Source: Treponema primitia ZAS-1 (GTDB lineage Bacteria; Spirochaetota; Spirochaetia; Treponematales; Breznakiellaceae). From it: 64,000 nucleotides of DNA. The stretch lies in contig NZ_AEEA01000050.1 in assembly GCF_000297095.1 (NCBI RefSeq), forward strand, positions 62,001 through 126,000, in the 5' to 3' direction. Shown here piece by piece: positions 43,831-52,564 of this stretch (positions are counted from its first letter, which is position 1; every line of letters starts with the position of its first letter). The notes under the pieces are model-generated. The model saw only the letters and a program-made list of their open reading frames with translations, ran no database searches and was not told where the DNA came from. Both the position numbers and the translations under genes were made by a program.

Positions 43831-44204
43831 TAGACTCGGATGTAATGATTTGGTTTTACCGCGGCAAGCTCAAGGCACAGCAAATGATCTATCAAAACAT
43901 TCCTTTTAGTTTATCCGCCGTTTCTTATATGGAAATAGTACAGGGAGTAAGAAACAAAGAGGAACTCAGTAAATTAAAAAAAGATTTAACACAATGGTCT
44001 ACAAAGATAGTCCAAATAAATGAAGCGGTTTCTGAAAACGCAATAAACCTACTTGAAAAATACAAATTAAGTAATGGATTGGAATTAGGGGATGCTTTAA
44101 TTGCTTCGACTGCATTAGAATGCCAGGAAATTCTGATAACAGGAAATACTAAACATTACGACTATATACCCAATATACAGATAATGCCGTTTTTTATTGT
44201 ATAA
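43824..44204 (+). CDS. PIN-domain toxin, VapC-like ribonuclease
   Basis: 126 residues from GTG 43824. Acidic PIN residues are visible: first Asp pair in LIDSDVMIW, Glu in SYMEIVQGVRN, Asp in LELGDALIAST, and the C-terminal NTKHYDYI. VapC toxins cut tRNA or rRNA when freed from the antitoxin. AT-rich like its partner, suggesting acquisition together. Confidence 0.88.
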   Translation: MLIDSDVMIWFYRGKLKAQQMIYQNIPFSLSAVSYMEIVQGVRNKEELSKLKKDLTQWSTKIVQINEAVSENAINLLEKYKLSNGLELGDALIASTALECQEILITGNTKHYDYIPNIQIMPFFIV

Positions 44205-44265
44205 ATCTAATCAACGCCAGCGGGCTCGGAGTATTGGAGGCGGTAAAAAAAACTGGAGGGATAAA

Positions 44266-45177
44266 ATGGGTAAATTAGCGCGTTTTCTGCTGCAGGACCA
44301 CTGGAAGAAAACAAAGCGGGAAGATGACCGGCGGATCGCAACCCTGACCCCAACAGCGGGAGTCGCGGAGGATAAGGATATCCCCTACCGGAATGATGGA
44401 ACCCCCCTGCATCGCCTTGATGTGTATTATCCCGAAGGAAGCTCCGGGCTGCTCCCCACGATTGTTGATATCCACGGCGGCGGGTGGATGTACGGCGATA
44501 AGGAGCTGAATAAGTATTACTGTCTCTATCTGGCCTCCCAGGGGTTCGCGGTACTTAATGTGAGTTACCGGCTTTTACCGGAAACAGATCTCAAGGGGCA
44601 GGTTCAGGATATCTTCGATTCCCTGCATTGGCTTGAGCGTAATGGCGAACAACATCACTGCGATACTAAACGGGTGTTTCTTACCGGAGATTCCGCGGGG
44701 GGGCACCTCGCCGGTCTGACTGCCTGTATTCAGCTCAGCGGGGAACTGCAAACCCTCTATGGGGCCGCCCCGGTATCCTTTGCCATTTCCGCCCTGGCCA
44801 TAAACCATGGGGTATGCGATCCCGTTGGCCACGGTATCACGGGGTATCAATTTACCAACCGGGAAATGGACCACATGTTTTTCGGGAGTAATCCAACACA
44901 AAGCCCCCTCTATGCTAAAGCAAATTTTCAGGATACCGCGCAGGGGCTATCCCTGCCGCCAATACTACTCGTAAGCAGCGAGGCGGACGACTATCACAGC
45001 CGTTCCCTAGCCCTGAAAGCCTATCTGGACGGCATTGGCGCATCATCTCAAGTATTGTTTTGGACTAAAGCCCAGGGGGAAAAGCTGGGTCATGTGTTCA
45101 ACATTTTATACCCCCATTGGCCGGAAAGTGTGGAAACCAATAAGGCCATATGCGCCTTTTTTACCGCTTCAGCATAG
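44266..45177 (+). CDS. Alpha/beta hydrolase (HSL-type esterase)
   Basis: 303 residues from ATG 44266 with GGAGG upstream. Oxyanion motif DIHGGGWMYG, nucleophile Ser in LTGDSAGGHLAG, probable catalytic Asp in SSEADDYHS and His in KLGHVFN. Typical of the hormone-sensitive-lipase group acting on short acyl esters. No signal peptide. It follows the toxin by 61 bases. Confidence 0.9.
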   Translation: MGKLARFLLQDHWKKTKREDDRRIATLTPTAGVAEDKDIPYRNDGTPLHRLDVYYPEGSSGLLPTIVDIHGGGWMYGDKELNKYYCLYLASQGFAVLNVSYRLLPETDLKGQVQDIFDSLHWLERNGEQHHCDTKRVFLTGDSAGGHLAGLTACIQLSGELQTLYGAAPVSFAISALAINHGVCDPVGHGITGYQFTNREMDHMFFGSNPTQSPLYAKANFQDTAQGLSLPPILLVSSEADDYHSRSLALKAYLDGIGASSQVLFWTKAQGEKLGHVFNILYPHWPESVETNKAICAFFTASA

Positions 45178-45253
45178 CCCTTGCCCCCTATTGCAAAACA
45201 GTACATTATCCGGCACAATGGAACCAAGAAAATCTACCATTCAGGAGGTCATA

Positions 45254-45334
45254 ATGTCCGATTCGGACGGCGGCAGTAGCAGCCGCCATAGACAAAGTCC
45301 AAACAATTTTCGGCTTATGGCCCTGCCCTGCTAA
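45254..45334 (+). CDS. Candidate leader peptide upstream of mgtE
   Basis: A 26-codon ORF (MSDSDGGSSSRHRQSPNNFR then LMALPC) has the strong ribosome site AGGAGG 5 bases before its ATG, better than that of mgtE itself. It starts 147 bases before mgtE. Hairpins GTCCG/CGGAC and GGCGGC/GCCGCC lie within it. Position and translation signal suggest a translated leader controlling mgtE; the peptide resembles none I know, and no M-box consensus was found in the 223-base gap. Confidence 0.4.
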   Translation: MSDSDGGSSSRHRQSPNNFRLMALPC

Positions 45335-45400
45335 AAACATAACCTTCGGGTTTCTTTTACGGCATAGTGGCGGAAGCCATAGGACCAAAGGGAACCTATT

Positions 45401-46744
45401 ATGGAAAAAGAAGCAATTTTAGAACTCCTCAACGAAAGCCCCATGAGGGTGGCGGAACTGCATTCAGCTTTTTCAGAGATGAATGTGGTGAATATCGCGG
45501 ATATCTTTAAGGACGAAAATAAAGAAACGGACCTGCGGATCTTCCGGCTTTTGCCCAAAAGCATTGCCTCCGAGGTGTTTTCCTACATCGATCCCGACGA
45601 ACAGCAGATGCTCATAGAAGCCCTTTCTGATAACGAAGTCAGGGACATTATGAATAAGCTCTTTGTGGACGATGCGGTAGACCTGATTGAAGAAATGCCC
45701 GCCGATGTGGTAAAGCGGGTTCTCCAGAATACTCAGAATGAAAAAAGAAAGATCATCAACCAAATGCTGAAGTACCCCGAGGATTCTGCGGGCAGCATTA
45801 TGACCACCGAGTACGTGGATCTAAGCGAGGACGCCACGGTTAATGAGGCCTTTGACGAAATACGGAAAAACGGAATAAACAAAGAAACTATTTACACCTG
45901 TTATGTAATACGCCGGGACAGATTACTTGTGGGGGTGGTGTCCGCAAAAACACTGATGCTGTCAAAACCGGGCGACAGAATTGGTGATATAATGGACGCC
46001 ACATTTGTGTCCGCCCATACCACGGATGACCAGGAATTGATCACCCAGCAGTTTAAAAAATACGGCCTCCTGGCAATGCCCGTGGTGGACAACGAAAACC
46101 GTCTGGTGGGGATTATCACCGTTGACGATGTGGTACAGATTATCGAAGAGGAAAACACCGAGGATTTTGAAAAAATGGGCGCCCTCAAGCCTTCGGAGGA
46201 GCCTTACCTGAAAACCGGTGTTTTTACCCAGGTCCGTAACCGTATTGTGTGGCTTCTCTTTTTAATGCTCTCCGCTACCATAACCGGCGGGATCATTGCG
46301 AGCTTTGAAGATGCCCTGGCGGTTCTCCCGGTTCTTATCGCCTTTATCCCCATGCTCATGGATACCGGGGGCAATGCGGGAAGCCAAAGCTCCACCCTGA
46401 TAATCCGCGGTATGGCCCTTGGGGAAGTCGGGTTCAAAGATATTGCGGTGGTACTCTGGAGGGAGATCCGTATCGGTTTTCTCTGCGGTTTCATCCTGGG
46501 GTTTATTAACTTTATCCGTATTTATCTGACCAACGGGAAAAATAGCCTTTTGGCCGTGACCGTAACCCTTAGCTTGATGCTTACCCTTATGATAGCAAAG
46601 AGCCTCGGCTGTTTCCTGCCCATGGTGGCCAAGAAGTTAAAGGTAGATCCGGCGATCATGGCGGCGCCCCTTATCACTACCATTGTTGACGGCGCTTCAT
46701 TGTGGATCTACTTTGTCATCGCCAAAATGATGTTCAAGCTATGA
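45401..46744 (+). CDS. mgtE: Magnesium transporter MgtE
   Basis: 447 residues, normal size. N-terminal superhelical MgtE_N domain (about 1-125: EVRDIMNKLFVDDAVDLIEEM), two CBS domains (about 135-255: DSAGSIMTTEYVDL, LLAMPVVDNENRLVGIITV DDV) and a five-helix membrane domain (about 270-447) with the pore signature MDTGGNAGSQSSTLIIRG. A Mg2+-gated channel of the inner membrane. The upstream gap holds a candidate leader ORF. Confidence 0.96.
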   Translation: MEKEAILELLNESPMRVAELHSAFSEMNVVNIADIFKDENKETDLRIFRLLPKSIASEVFSYIDPDEQQMLIEALSDNEVRDIMNKLFVDDAVDLIEEMPADVVKRVLQNTQNEKRKIINQMLKYPEDSAGSIMTTEYVDLSEDATVNEAFDEIRKNGINKETIYTCYVIRRDRLLVGVVSAKTLMLSKPGDRIGDIMDATFVSAHTTDDQELITQQFKKYGLLAMPVVDNENRLVGIITVDDVVQIIEEENTEDFEKMGALKPSEEPYLKTGVFTQVRNRIVWLLFLMLSATITGGIIASFEDALAVLPVLIAFIPMLMDTGGNAGSQSSTLIIRGMALGEVGFKDIAVVLWREIRIGFLCGFILGFINFIRIYLTNGKNSLLAVTVTLSLMLTLMIAKSLGCFLPMVAKKLKVDPAIMAAPLITTIVDGASLWIYFVIAKMMFKL

Positions 46745-46755
46745 TTTGCGTTTAA

Positions 46756-46784
46756 TTGACTATTTCTGTAATCTGTGGTAGTAT
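46756..46784 (+). promoter_or_regulatory. Promoter of infA
   Basis: -35 TTGACT (46756-46761), 17 bp spacer, -10 TAGTAT (46779-46784), 41 bases before GTG 46825. Confidence 0.7.
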
Positions 46785-46824
46785 ACTCGGAAAGTATGTT
46801 ACTTTTAAAAGCCAAGGAGTTTAT

Positions 46825-47049
46825 GTGGCGAAAGAAGAAGCGATAGAGGTCGAAGGGGTTGTCCGGGAAGCCCTTCCCAATACCATGTTCAGGGTAGAAC
46901 TTGACAATCAGAACGGACACCTTATACTGGCCCATCTTTCCGGAAAGATGCGTAAACATTACATCCGTATTGTCCCCGGCGACCGGGTACGGATTGCCCT
47001 ATCCCCCTACGATTTAAGCCGCGGTCGGATCATCTACCGCGAGCGCTAA
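46825..47049 (+). CDS. infA: Translation initiation factor IF-1
   Basis: 74 residues from GTG 46825, with AAGGAG 5 bases upstream. [39 protein letters not shown] and [11 protein letters not shown] are diagnostic of the single OB-fold. Assists 30S initiation complex formation. Own promoter just upstream; converges with the Smr gene. Confidence 0.97.
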   Translation: MAKEEAIEVEGVVREALPNTMFRVELDNQNGHLILAHLSGKMRKHYIRIVPGDRVRIALSPYDLSRGRIIYRER

Positions 47050-47054
47050 AACCA

Positions 47055-47543
47055 TTACCCCTTCAAAATAACCCAGGTAGACCCGCTTCCCCCTTCGATG
47101 GCCGGGCTTTGACCGCTTTCTCCGGCAAAGGGACAGCGTTCGATAAAATCCCGGACGGAGCGCTTTAATACCGCTTCCCCTTCGGAATGATTTCCCTTTC
47201 CATGGACGATGAGGAGTTTTTCCAATGCTTGCTGTCGGCTGACGTTAAAAAAGTTGTCCAGGGCAAGCCATGCTTCATCACGGGTGAGGCCGTGGAGGTC
47301 GATTGTGGCGTCCGGTTTTTTGGCCAGGAGCCTGCGGCGGCGTTCCCCGGGGGAAACCGTGGCCTTGGCTGTTTCGGCATCCTTATCGTCCACGCCGTAT
47401 ACCCGCAGCCAGGCGGTGAGGGGATCAACCCGCTCTGATCCGGCGGCCGCGGGATCTTCCTCAGACCGCTGCTTGACCGCTTTTTTGCCCGCAGGTTTCG
47501 CGGTTTCACGATCCCATTGATTCAGAATATCCCCAAAATCCAT
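47055..47543 (-). CDS. Smr-domain protein
   Basis: 162 residues. Basic, unstructured first half and a C-terminal Smr domain (about 80-162) with TIDLHGLTRDEAWLAL and LLIVHGKGNHSEG. Smr domains are nicking nucleases acting on branched DNA or, as recently found, on mRNA in stalled ribosomes. Begins 10 bases after the batD stop, so it may be the last gene of the Bat operon. Confidence 0.9.
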   Translation of the reverse strand: MDFGDILNQWDRETAKPAGKKAVKQRSEEDPAAAGSERVDPLTAWLRVYGVDDKDAETAKATVSPGERRRRLLAKKPDATIDLHGLTRDEAWLALDNFFNVSRQQALEKLLIVHGKGNHSEGEAVLKRSVRDFIERCPFAGESGQSPAIEGGSGSTWVILKG

Positions 47544-47553
47544 TATTCAGCCT

Positions 47554-49014
47554 TTAGTAAAAAACAAGATTATCCTGACGCACCCACCCGGCGTCTCCAT
47601 CGGCACTTTCCGCATAGGCCCAGGGCTTTGAGGCGGCGCGGACCCGTACCGGCTGGCCTTCCAGCCAACGGGCGCTGATCGCCCCCTGGCTATCCGGCAC
47701 GCGATAAGCCGCACAGGCACGGAGCACCGCACTTTCCTGTAAGGTTTTTCCCGTACCCCCACGGGAAGACGCGAGGCCGGCAATACCAAGTCCCAAAATA
47801 CCGATCAAAAGTAAAATAACAACTTTATAACCCCGGAGAAACAGGGAAGTTACGCTCTTTTTTGGCAGCCATATGGCCAGTATCAATAAACAAAAACTAA
47901 GGATGATCAATAGCAAAAAGAAATTCCGGGGGCGCCATTTTTCATCCTCGGTCGTGGAAAGTCCAAGGGACTGTTCCGCTGCCCGGCGCGTCGAGACCAG
48001 ATTTGGGCCCCCTAAGAGGTCCCGTTCCCCCCGCCGAAGTTCTCCCAGAGCTTCGGCATAGAGGGCCATGCTCCAAAACTTCCGGGCCGCCTTTAGTGTT
48101 TCTTCGTAGGCCCGGCGAAAAGGGGGAAACGGTTCCTCCCGGATTTCGGGAAAGGCCGGCGCGGGTTTTTGGGGCGGGACTGCTTCGGGTAATGGTTCCG
48201 GAACCGGGGGAACGGCGTTACCGGGAACCGGTTCCTTGCGGGGAGCAGCCGGGTTCAGCCGTATCGAGATGGCCGGGGCATCCAGGGTAAGGGTATCAAA
48301 ATGAAGGGTGAAGGGCTCGATGGAAACCCTGGTTCCTTCCAGGGGGATCAAACGGAGCCGCAGTACCCGGCCCTGGTCCAGATCTTCCTTTGTCAGGGGC
48401 AGTTCCTCCAGAAGCGCCTCCGCCGGAGCGGTACCGCGGAACGGCGCCGGGCGAAGGGCCTTTCCCGGATCCCCGCCGAGGATGCGGAGGATTAATTCCG
48501 CGTCCTCTCCTATGGTCAGAGCGGCTGGAAGGGTATCCCAGGCCAGGCGGGGGTGGTATTCCTCCTTCATCCCTTCCTGGGCTATCACATAGGTCTGCAG
48601 CTTCCTGGTAGTGGTTCTGAACCCCCGGACACTTACCTCAAAGGCCCCCAAGCTTATGGTCCCCGTTCTCTGGGGAACAAACAAAAATTCTACCAGAGTC
48701 CAGCGGGTTCCCTCTTCGGGGGAAGTCCTAATGAGCCGGGTTTCTTTCCGGGACTGGGCAAAGGTGAGGGATGAGGGCAGATCCGGCGGGATGACCGTCA
48801 CATCCTCAGGGACCGGATGATCCACCAGGATAGAAATTCGCCAGGAACCGTCGAGGACCGGGCGTTCCGGGAAGCTTTCCACCAACACCACCGGTTCTTC
48901 TCCGGACTGTCCAAAGAGACGGGGTGAGAAAAATAGGGGGACAATAAGCGGGATCAGAACTAGTAATCCGGTCCTGCAGTATCGGTGTCCTCGGCCCATT
49001 CCCGGCTTTTCCAT
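47554..49014 (-). CDS. batD: BatD-like oxygen-tolerance protein with SH3-like C-terminus
   Basis: 486 residues. Signal segment (LLVLIPLIVPLFFSPRLFG), BatD-type Ig-like beta domains (about 35-270) and a membrane helix (about 370-390: FFLLLIILSFCLLILAIWLP) plus a second (about 400-420). The last about 60 residues (GAISARWLEGQPVRVRAAS, GDAGWVRQDNLVF) look like a bacterial SH3 domain, not usual in BatD and perhaps wall-binding. GGAG precedes ATG 49014. Its start overlaps the TPR gene by 55 bases. Confidence 0.8.
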   Translation of the reverse strand: MEKPGMGRGHRYCRTGLLVLIPLIVPLFFSPRLFGQSGEEPVVLVESFPERPVLDGSWRISILVDHPVPEDVTVIPPDLPSSLTFAQSRKETRLIRTSPEEGTRWTLVEFLFVPQRTGTISLGAFEVSVRGFRTTTRKLQTYVIAQEGMKEEYHPRLAWDTLPAALTIGEDAELILRILGGDPGKALRPAPFRGTAPAEALLEELPLTKEDLDQGRVLRLRLIPLEGTRVSIEPFTLHFDTLTLDAPAISIRLNPAAPRKEPVPGNAVPPVPEPLPEAVPPQKPAPAFPEIREEPFPPFRRAYEETLKAARKFWSMALYAEALGELRRGERDLLGGPNLVSTRRAAEQSLGLSTTEDEKWRPRNFFLLLIILSFCLLILAIWLPKKSVTSLFLRGYKVVILLLIGILGLGIAGLASSRGGTGKTLQESAVLRACAAYRVPDSQGAISARWLEGQPVRVRAASKPWAYAESADGDAGWVRQDNLVFY

Positions 49015-49619
49015 TGGTCTTGCTCCTTCCGGCGAATATAATCAAAAAGAACCTGAGGGTTCTTTTGCTGTTCCTGAAGATTCAAAGAGAGAGAAGATGA
49101 TGCATTGGAGTTTTGATGGGACAGGGAAAGGAGGCTTAGCTCCAGGTTCCGTTTCGCCTCAATGCGGCTGCCATCGGTTTCCAAGGCGGTCCGGAATTGA
49201 TCCACCGCGGCGGCAAAATCGCCGGCATGGAAACGGACCACCCCCCTGTTGTAGTAGATCCGGTAGATCAGCTCCCGGTGATCCTCCCGCATCAGATCCG
49301 TCAGACCTTCTTCGGCGGCGGCAAAGTGCTGGAGGGCTGCGGCGCCTTCGTCCAGGGAAAGGTACACCAAACCCAGGCCGTATTCGGCATAGGGCGCGGT
49401 TTCGGCAAATTCCAGGGCTTCCAGGTAGGCGAGGATTGCCTCGGTATACATGCTCTGGGCATTAAAGAAGTTGCCCCGCAGAAGCAGGAGCTTCCCCGAA
49501 ATCTGGCTCCCTAAGGACATGGAACAGGAGGCGCCTAACAGGAACAGTAATGCAAACAGGCAAAGGAGCCCCGCCGGGTAAACCGGATGATTTTTTTGGG
49601 GGGGTAGGGGTTCAACCAT
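48960..49619 (-). CDS. batC: BatC-like TPR protein
   Basis: 219 residues from ATG 49619 (GGAGG upstream). Membrane anchor or lipoprotein signal (LFLLGASCS, Cys about 33) and three to four TPR units (MYTEAILAYLEALEFAETAP, YNRGVVRFHAGDFAAAVDQF). Matches the place and make-up of BatC in Bat operons, a periplasmic scaffold for the VWA proteins. Overlaps batB by 8 bases and batD by 55. Confidence 0.8.
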   Translation of the reverse strand: MVEPLPPQKNHPVYPAGLLCLFALLFLLGASCSMSLGSQISGKLLLLRGNFFNAQSMYTEAILAYLEALEFAETAPYAEYGLGLVYLSLDEGAAALQHFAAAEEGLTDLMREDHRELIYRIYYNRGVVRFHAGDFAAAVDQFRTALETDGSRIEAKRNLELSLLSLSHQNSNASSSLSLNLQEQQKNPQVLFDYIRRKEQDQWKSREWAEDTDTAGPDY

Positions 49620-50652
49620 GTTTTCGCCTCCCCTTCTCCATAATTTTCGAAATGCCCAGAAAGATAAGGGCGGCGATGACAAAGATATACCCCAGATCCC
49701 TGGTTTCCCGGCGAAATCCCTTTACGGTAGTTCCGGAACCCAAGCTGCCCGGGGCGGCCAGGGACGCCAGATAATTCGCCAACTGGGCCGCAGCGTTACT
49801 CCGGTTTCCATCCACATAGATACCCCCGGTACGCTCCGCAGCATTTCTGAGGACTTCATCCTGTAAATAGCTGATCACCGGATGCCCGTCCTCCCCCAGC
49901 ATGGCAGCGTTTCCCAGGGGAACCGCGCCGCCCTCTCCGGAACCGAGTCCCACGGTGATAAGGGTGATATCCGCATCTGCGGCTCTGTCCAGGGCGTCAC
50001 CCAGGGAGCCCCCCAGGGATTCTCCGTCCGATAAGAGTATGATCCTGCGCCGGCTGGGGAAGGCGTCCTGAAAAGCTCCGGCGGCAGCGTCGATGAGCGA
50101 TTCCAGGTTGGTTCCCCTGCCGGTAATGGCGGAACCGGAGAGGCTCGACAAAAAGGCCCGGATCGCCTCGGTATCTTCGGTGAGGGGGAGGGCTAGTACC
50201 CCCTTGCCCTTGCCTATGGCTGCTCCGAACCGGACCCCCGAGGCGCCGGCGCCTAAATTCCGGCTGGTAAACCAGGGATTGTTTACCAGTTCTACCACCA
50301 GCGACGCGGCCCGGCTGAGCCGCGATGGACCGCCGGGGCTGATGTCCCGTACATCCATGCTGCGGGACAGATCGATGGCAAAGACCACGTCCACCCCCCG
50401 GCGGGTTTCGCTCACCAGCCGGGTACCGCCACGGGGTTCCGCCAGGGCGATGATTACACAGGCCAGGAACAGGGTAAAAGCTGCGGTGGAAACAAGGTAA
50501 CGGAAGTGCAGGTTCGAAACGAGCTTATCCCCGGAATCCCGGGAAAGGAAGTTTAAAACTGCGCGGCGTTTACGGTAGTGGAGGAAGGCCAAAAAACCTG
50601 CGGGGATCAGCAAAAAGAGGGCAAGCAGTACCCTGGGATTATCGAAGCTCAC
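49612..50652 (-). CDS. batB: VWA-domain membrane protein BatB
   Basis: 346 residues. N-terminal helix (PRVLLALFLLIPAGFLAFLHY) and second helix (about 55-72), then a von Willebrand A domain with an intact MIDAS: DLSRSMDV, the central Thr in SAITGRGTNLES and SDGES. C-terminal helix (LGYIFVIAALIFLGISKIM). Pairs with BatA to form a metal-binding periplasmic complex. Overlaps batA by 4 bases and batC by 8. Confidence 0.9.
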   Translation of the reverse strand: MSFDNPRVLLALFLLIPAGFLAFLHYRKRRAVLNFLSRDSGDKLVSNLHFRYLVSTAAFTLFLACVIIALAEPRGGTRLVSETRRGVDVVFAIDLSRSMDVRDISPGGPSRLSRAASLVVELVNNPWFTSRNLGAGASGVRFGAAIGKGKGVLALPLTEDTEAIRAFLSSLSGSAITGRGTNLESLIDAAAGAFQDAFPSRRRIILLSDGESLGGSLGDALDRAADADITLITVGLGSGEGGAVPLGNAAMLGEDGHPVISYLQDEVLRNAAERTGGIYVDGNRSNAAAQLANYLASLAAPGSLGSGTTVKGFRRETRDLGYIFVIAALIFLGISKIMEKGRRKHG

Positions 50653-51650
50653 AGGAAGGCCCCCAGTATATACCGCCGGATAAACCGGGCGGCGCAGATC
50701 AGAGCCAGGGCGGTAATCATCAGGGGGATACGGAAACTCCGGGTCCGGTTTATCGTACCGGAACGGCGTATAATCATCTCCCCCTCGTCGATGCGGGAAA
50801 ATGCCAGGGAGAAGGCCTCCGCCGAAGGGGCGGAAATATACTGACCGCCCCCGCTTTGGGCAATGGATCTAAGACTTTCGGAATTAAACCGGGAATCGAA
50901 GGTGCCGGTACGGCGTATCCTGGTAACCGGATCCACATAGTCAATGGGAACTTCCCCGCCGCCGCCCACTCCGATAACCCAGAGGGAGGCTCCTGCATTC
51001 TGAATGGCCGCCGCCGCAGTCTCCGGGTGAATCGCCCCGGCGTTGTTTTCCCCGTCGGTGATCAGCGCCACCGCCCGGCGCGGGGCTGCGGAATTCCGTA
51101 TGTGCAGCGCCGCAATCCCCAGGCCCATCCCCAGGGCGGTACCGTCCCCCAACTCGCCTATACGCAGGGAATCGAGCCGGGAAAACAGGGCGCCCCGATC
51201 AATCGTGGGGGGCACCAGGAGGCTTGCATCGTTCCCCACGGCCACCAGCCCTATGGCGTCCGAGGGCCGCTGTGCGGCAAAGTCCCGGACCAGATCCCGG
51301 GCGGCGTCGAAGCGGTTGCGGCCGTTCATGTCGATCCCCGCCATGCTGGGGCTTATATCCACCACAAAGAGAATATCCGCCCCCCGGTTAAGCCACACCA
51401 ATTCTGTGCTGATAAAGGCAGGACCGGCGGCGGCGAGAAAAAGGGCGAAAACCCCCGCCAGGTCCAGAACGCGGATGGCCCGTACCAGAAATTCCACGTT
51501 GAAGGGAGGCTTGAAGGGGCTCCCTCCGGGGGGGCCCAGGGGGATTACCAGGGTAAAGGCGCCTTTTAAAAAACGGGAGATGACAAAGCACAGAAACACT
51601 ATTACTGCGCCCGCAAACAGGAGCAGGGGCCGTTCAAAACCGATATTCAT
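50649..51650 (-). CDS. batA: VWA-domain membrane protein BatA
   Basis: 333 residues. Helix at about 10-25, a second at about 58-75, and a VWA domain with MIDAS residues DISPSMAG, the Thr in GELGDGTALGMG and TDGENNAG. The C-terminal helix is RIPLMITALALICAARFI. Bat proteins are linked to oxidative or envelope stress in spirochetes and Bacteroides; the biochemical role is not settled. Overlaps batB by 4 and the upstream gene by 4 bases. Confidence 0.9.
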   Translation of the reverse strand: MNIGFERPLLLFAGAVIVFLCFVISRFLKGAFTLVIPLGPPGGSPFKPPFNVEFLVRAIRVLDLAGVFALFLAAAGPAFISTELVWLNRGADILFVVDISPSMAGIDMNGRNRFDAARDLVRDFAAQRPSDAIGLVAVGNDASLLVPPTIDRGALFSRLDSLRIGELGDGTALGMGLGIAALHIRNSAAPRRAVALITDGENNAGAIHPETAAAAIQNAGASLWVIGVGGGGEVPIDYVDPVTRIRRTGTFDSRFNSESLRSIAQSGGGQYISAPSAEAFSLAFSRIDEGEMIIRRSGTINRTRSFRIPLMITALALICAARFIRRYILGAFL

Positions 51651-52564
51651 TCGGCGCCTCCCGGTTTAGAATAGTGTTCTTTTTCGGCGGTCTCCAGAAG
51701 ACCGGTGAGTTCCTTAAATTCGTCAAGAAGGCCGGACACCAGTTCCCGCTCAATGCTTTCCCCGCTGAACCGGAGAGTATCGCAGCGACGGAAGAGATCC
51801 GAAATCGCGGCGGGGGAAAGGCCGTCGGCGGTTCCCAGAGCGGGGAGGGCGAGCAATTCCCGGGGAACCATGGCCCGGCAATTGGTTCCCGTAAGTATCC
51901 CCAGGAAGCTGCGGAATTCCCCCGAAAGGGCTTCCAGGGTTTCCCCCTCCTTACCCGCTTCGGTGTTCCGCAGCCGTCGTAGACTTTTCCCCATGGCGCG
52001 GATAACCTGCCGCCGCCTGAGCCGTTCCGCAAAATTGCCCAGCCTGGTTTTCCCCCAGAATCCGCCCAGGGTCAGGGCAAGGAGCAGGAGGATGATCCCC
52101 AGGATGGTTCCGTAGATCATCACCGCGGTACCCGGGGCAGTTAAGGGCTCCGCGGGTCCCGAAAGGACCATCCCCCGCTGTTCCACCGAAAGGATGGAAC
52201 TGATATTAACCTCAAGGCCCGTAAAGGTATGGGAGGCGATTTCTATGGGGGGCAGTAATATGAGCCCCGGAACATAGGCTTGGAAATCGACCAGGAGCCG
52301 GACAGCGGTTCCCCGGCGTTCCAGTTCCACCCGGTTGATTACCAGCTCGTTGGACCGGGGCAGACCGGCGCCCTGGATCACGGCGCCTTCGGTTCCCGCA
52401 AAGGCGGAACCAAGGGGAAACACCAGCCGCCCCTTATCGCCCACAAAAATCGTCTGGGGAATTATGTAGGGGGTGTTATCTCCGGAAATGCCCGAGGGGT
52501 GATCCTGGGAAAAACCCGGAAAAACCGGCAGGACAAGCCAGATAAGGAGGAGGAACCGCCTCAT
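51647..52564 (-). CDS. Bat-operon membrane protein of unknown family
   Basis: 305 residues from ATG 52564, overlapping the DUF58 stop by 4 bases. Signal peptide (RFLLLIWLVLPVFPGFSQ), periplasmic beta-rich region (about 25-150), membrane helix (about 155-177: VMIYGTILGIILLLLALTLGG) and a cytoplasmic helical tail. The layout matches the DUF4381-like genes that sit between DUF58 and BatA in other Bat operons, but I cannot confirm the family. Confidence 0.7.
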   Translation of the reverse strand: MRRFLLLIWLVLPVFPGFSQDHPSGISGDNTPYIIPQTIFVGDKGRLVFPLGSAFAGTEGAVIQGAGLPRSNELVINRVELERRGTAVRLLVDFQAYVPGLILLPPIEIASHTFTGLEVNISSILSVEQRGMVLSGPAEPLTAPGTAVMIYGTILGIILLLLALTLGGFWGKTRLGNFAERLRRRQVIRAMGKSLRRLRNTEAGKEGETLEALSGEFRSFLGILTGTNCRAMVPRELLALPALGTADGLSPAAISDLFRRCDTLRFSGESIERELVSGLLDEFKELTGLLETAEKEHYSKPGGAE

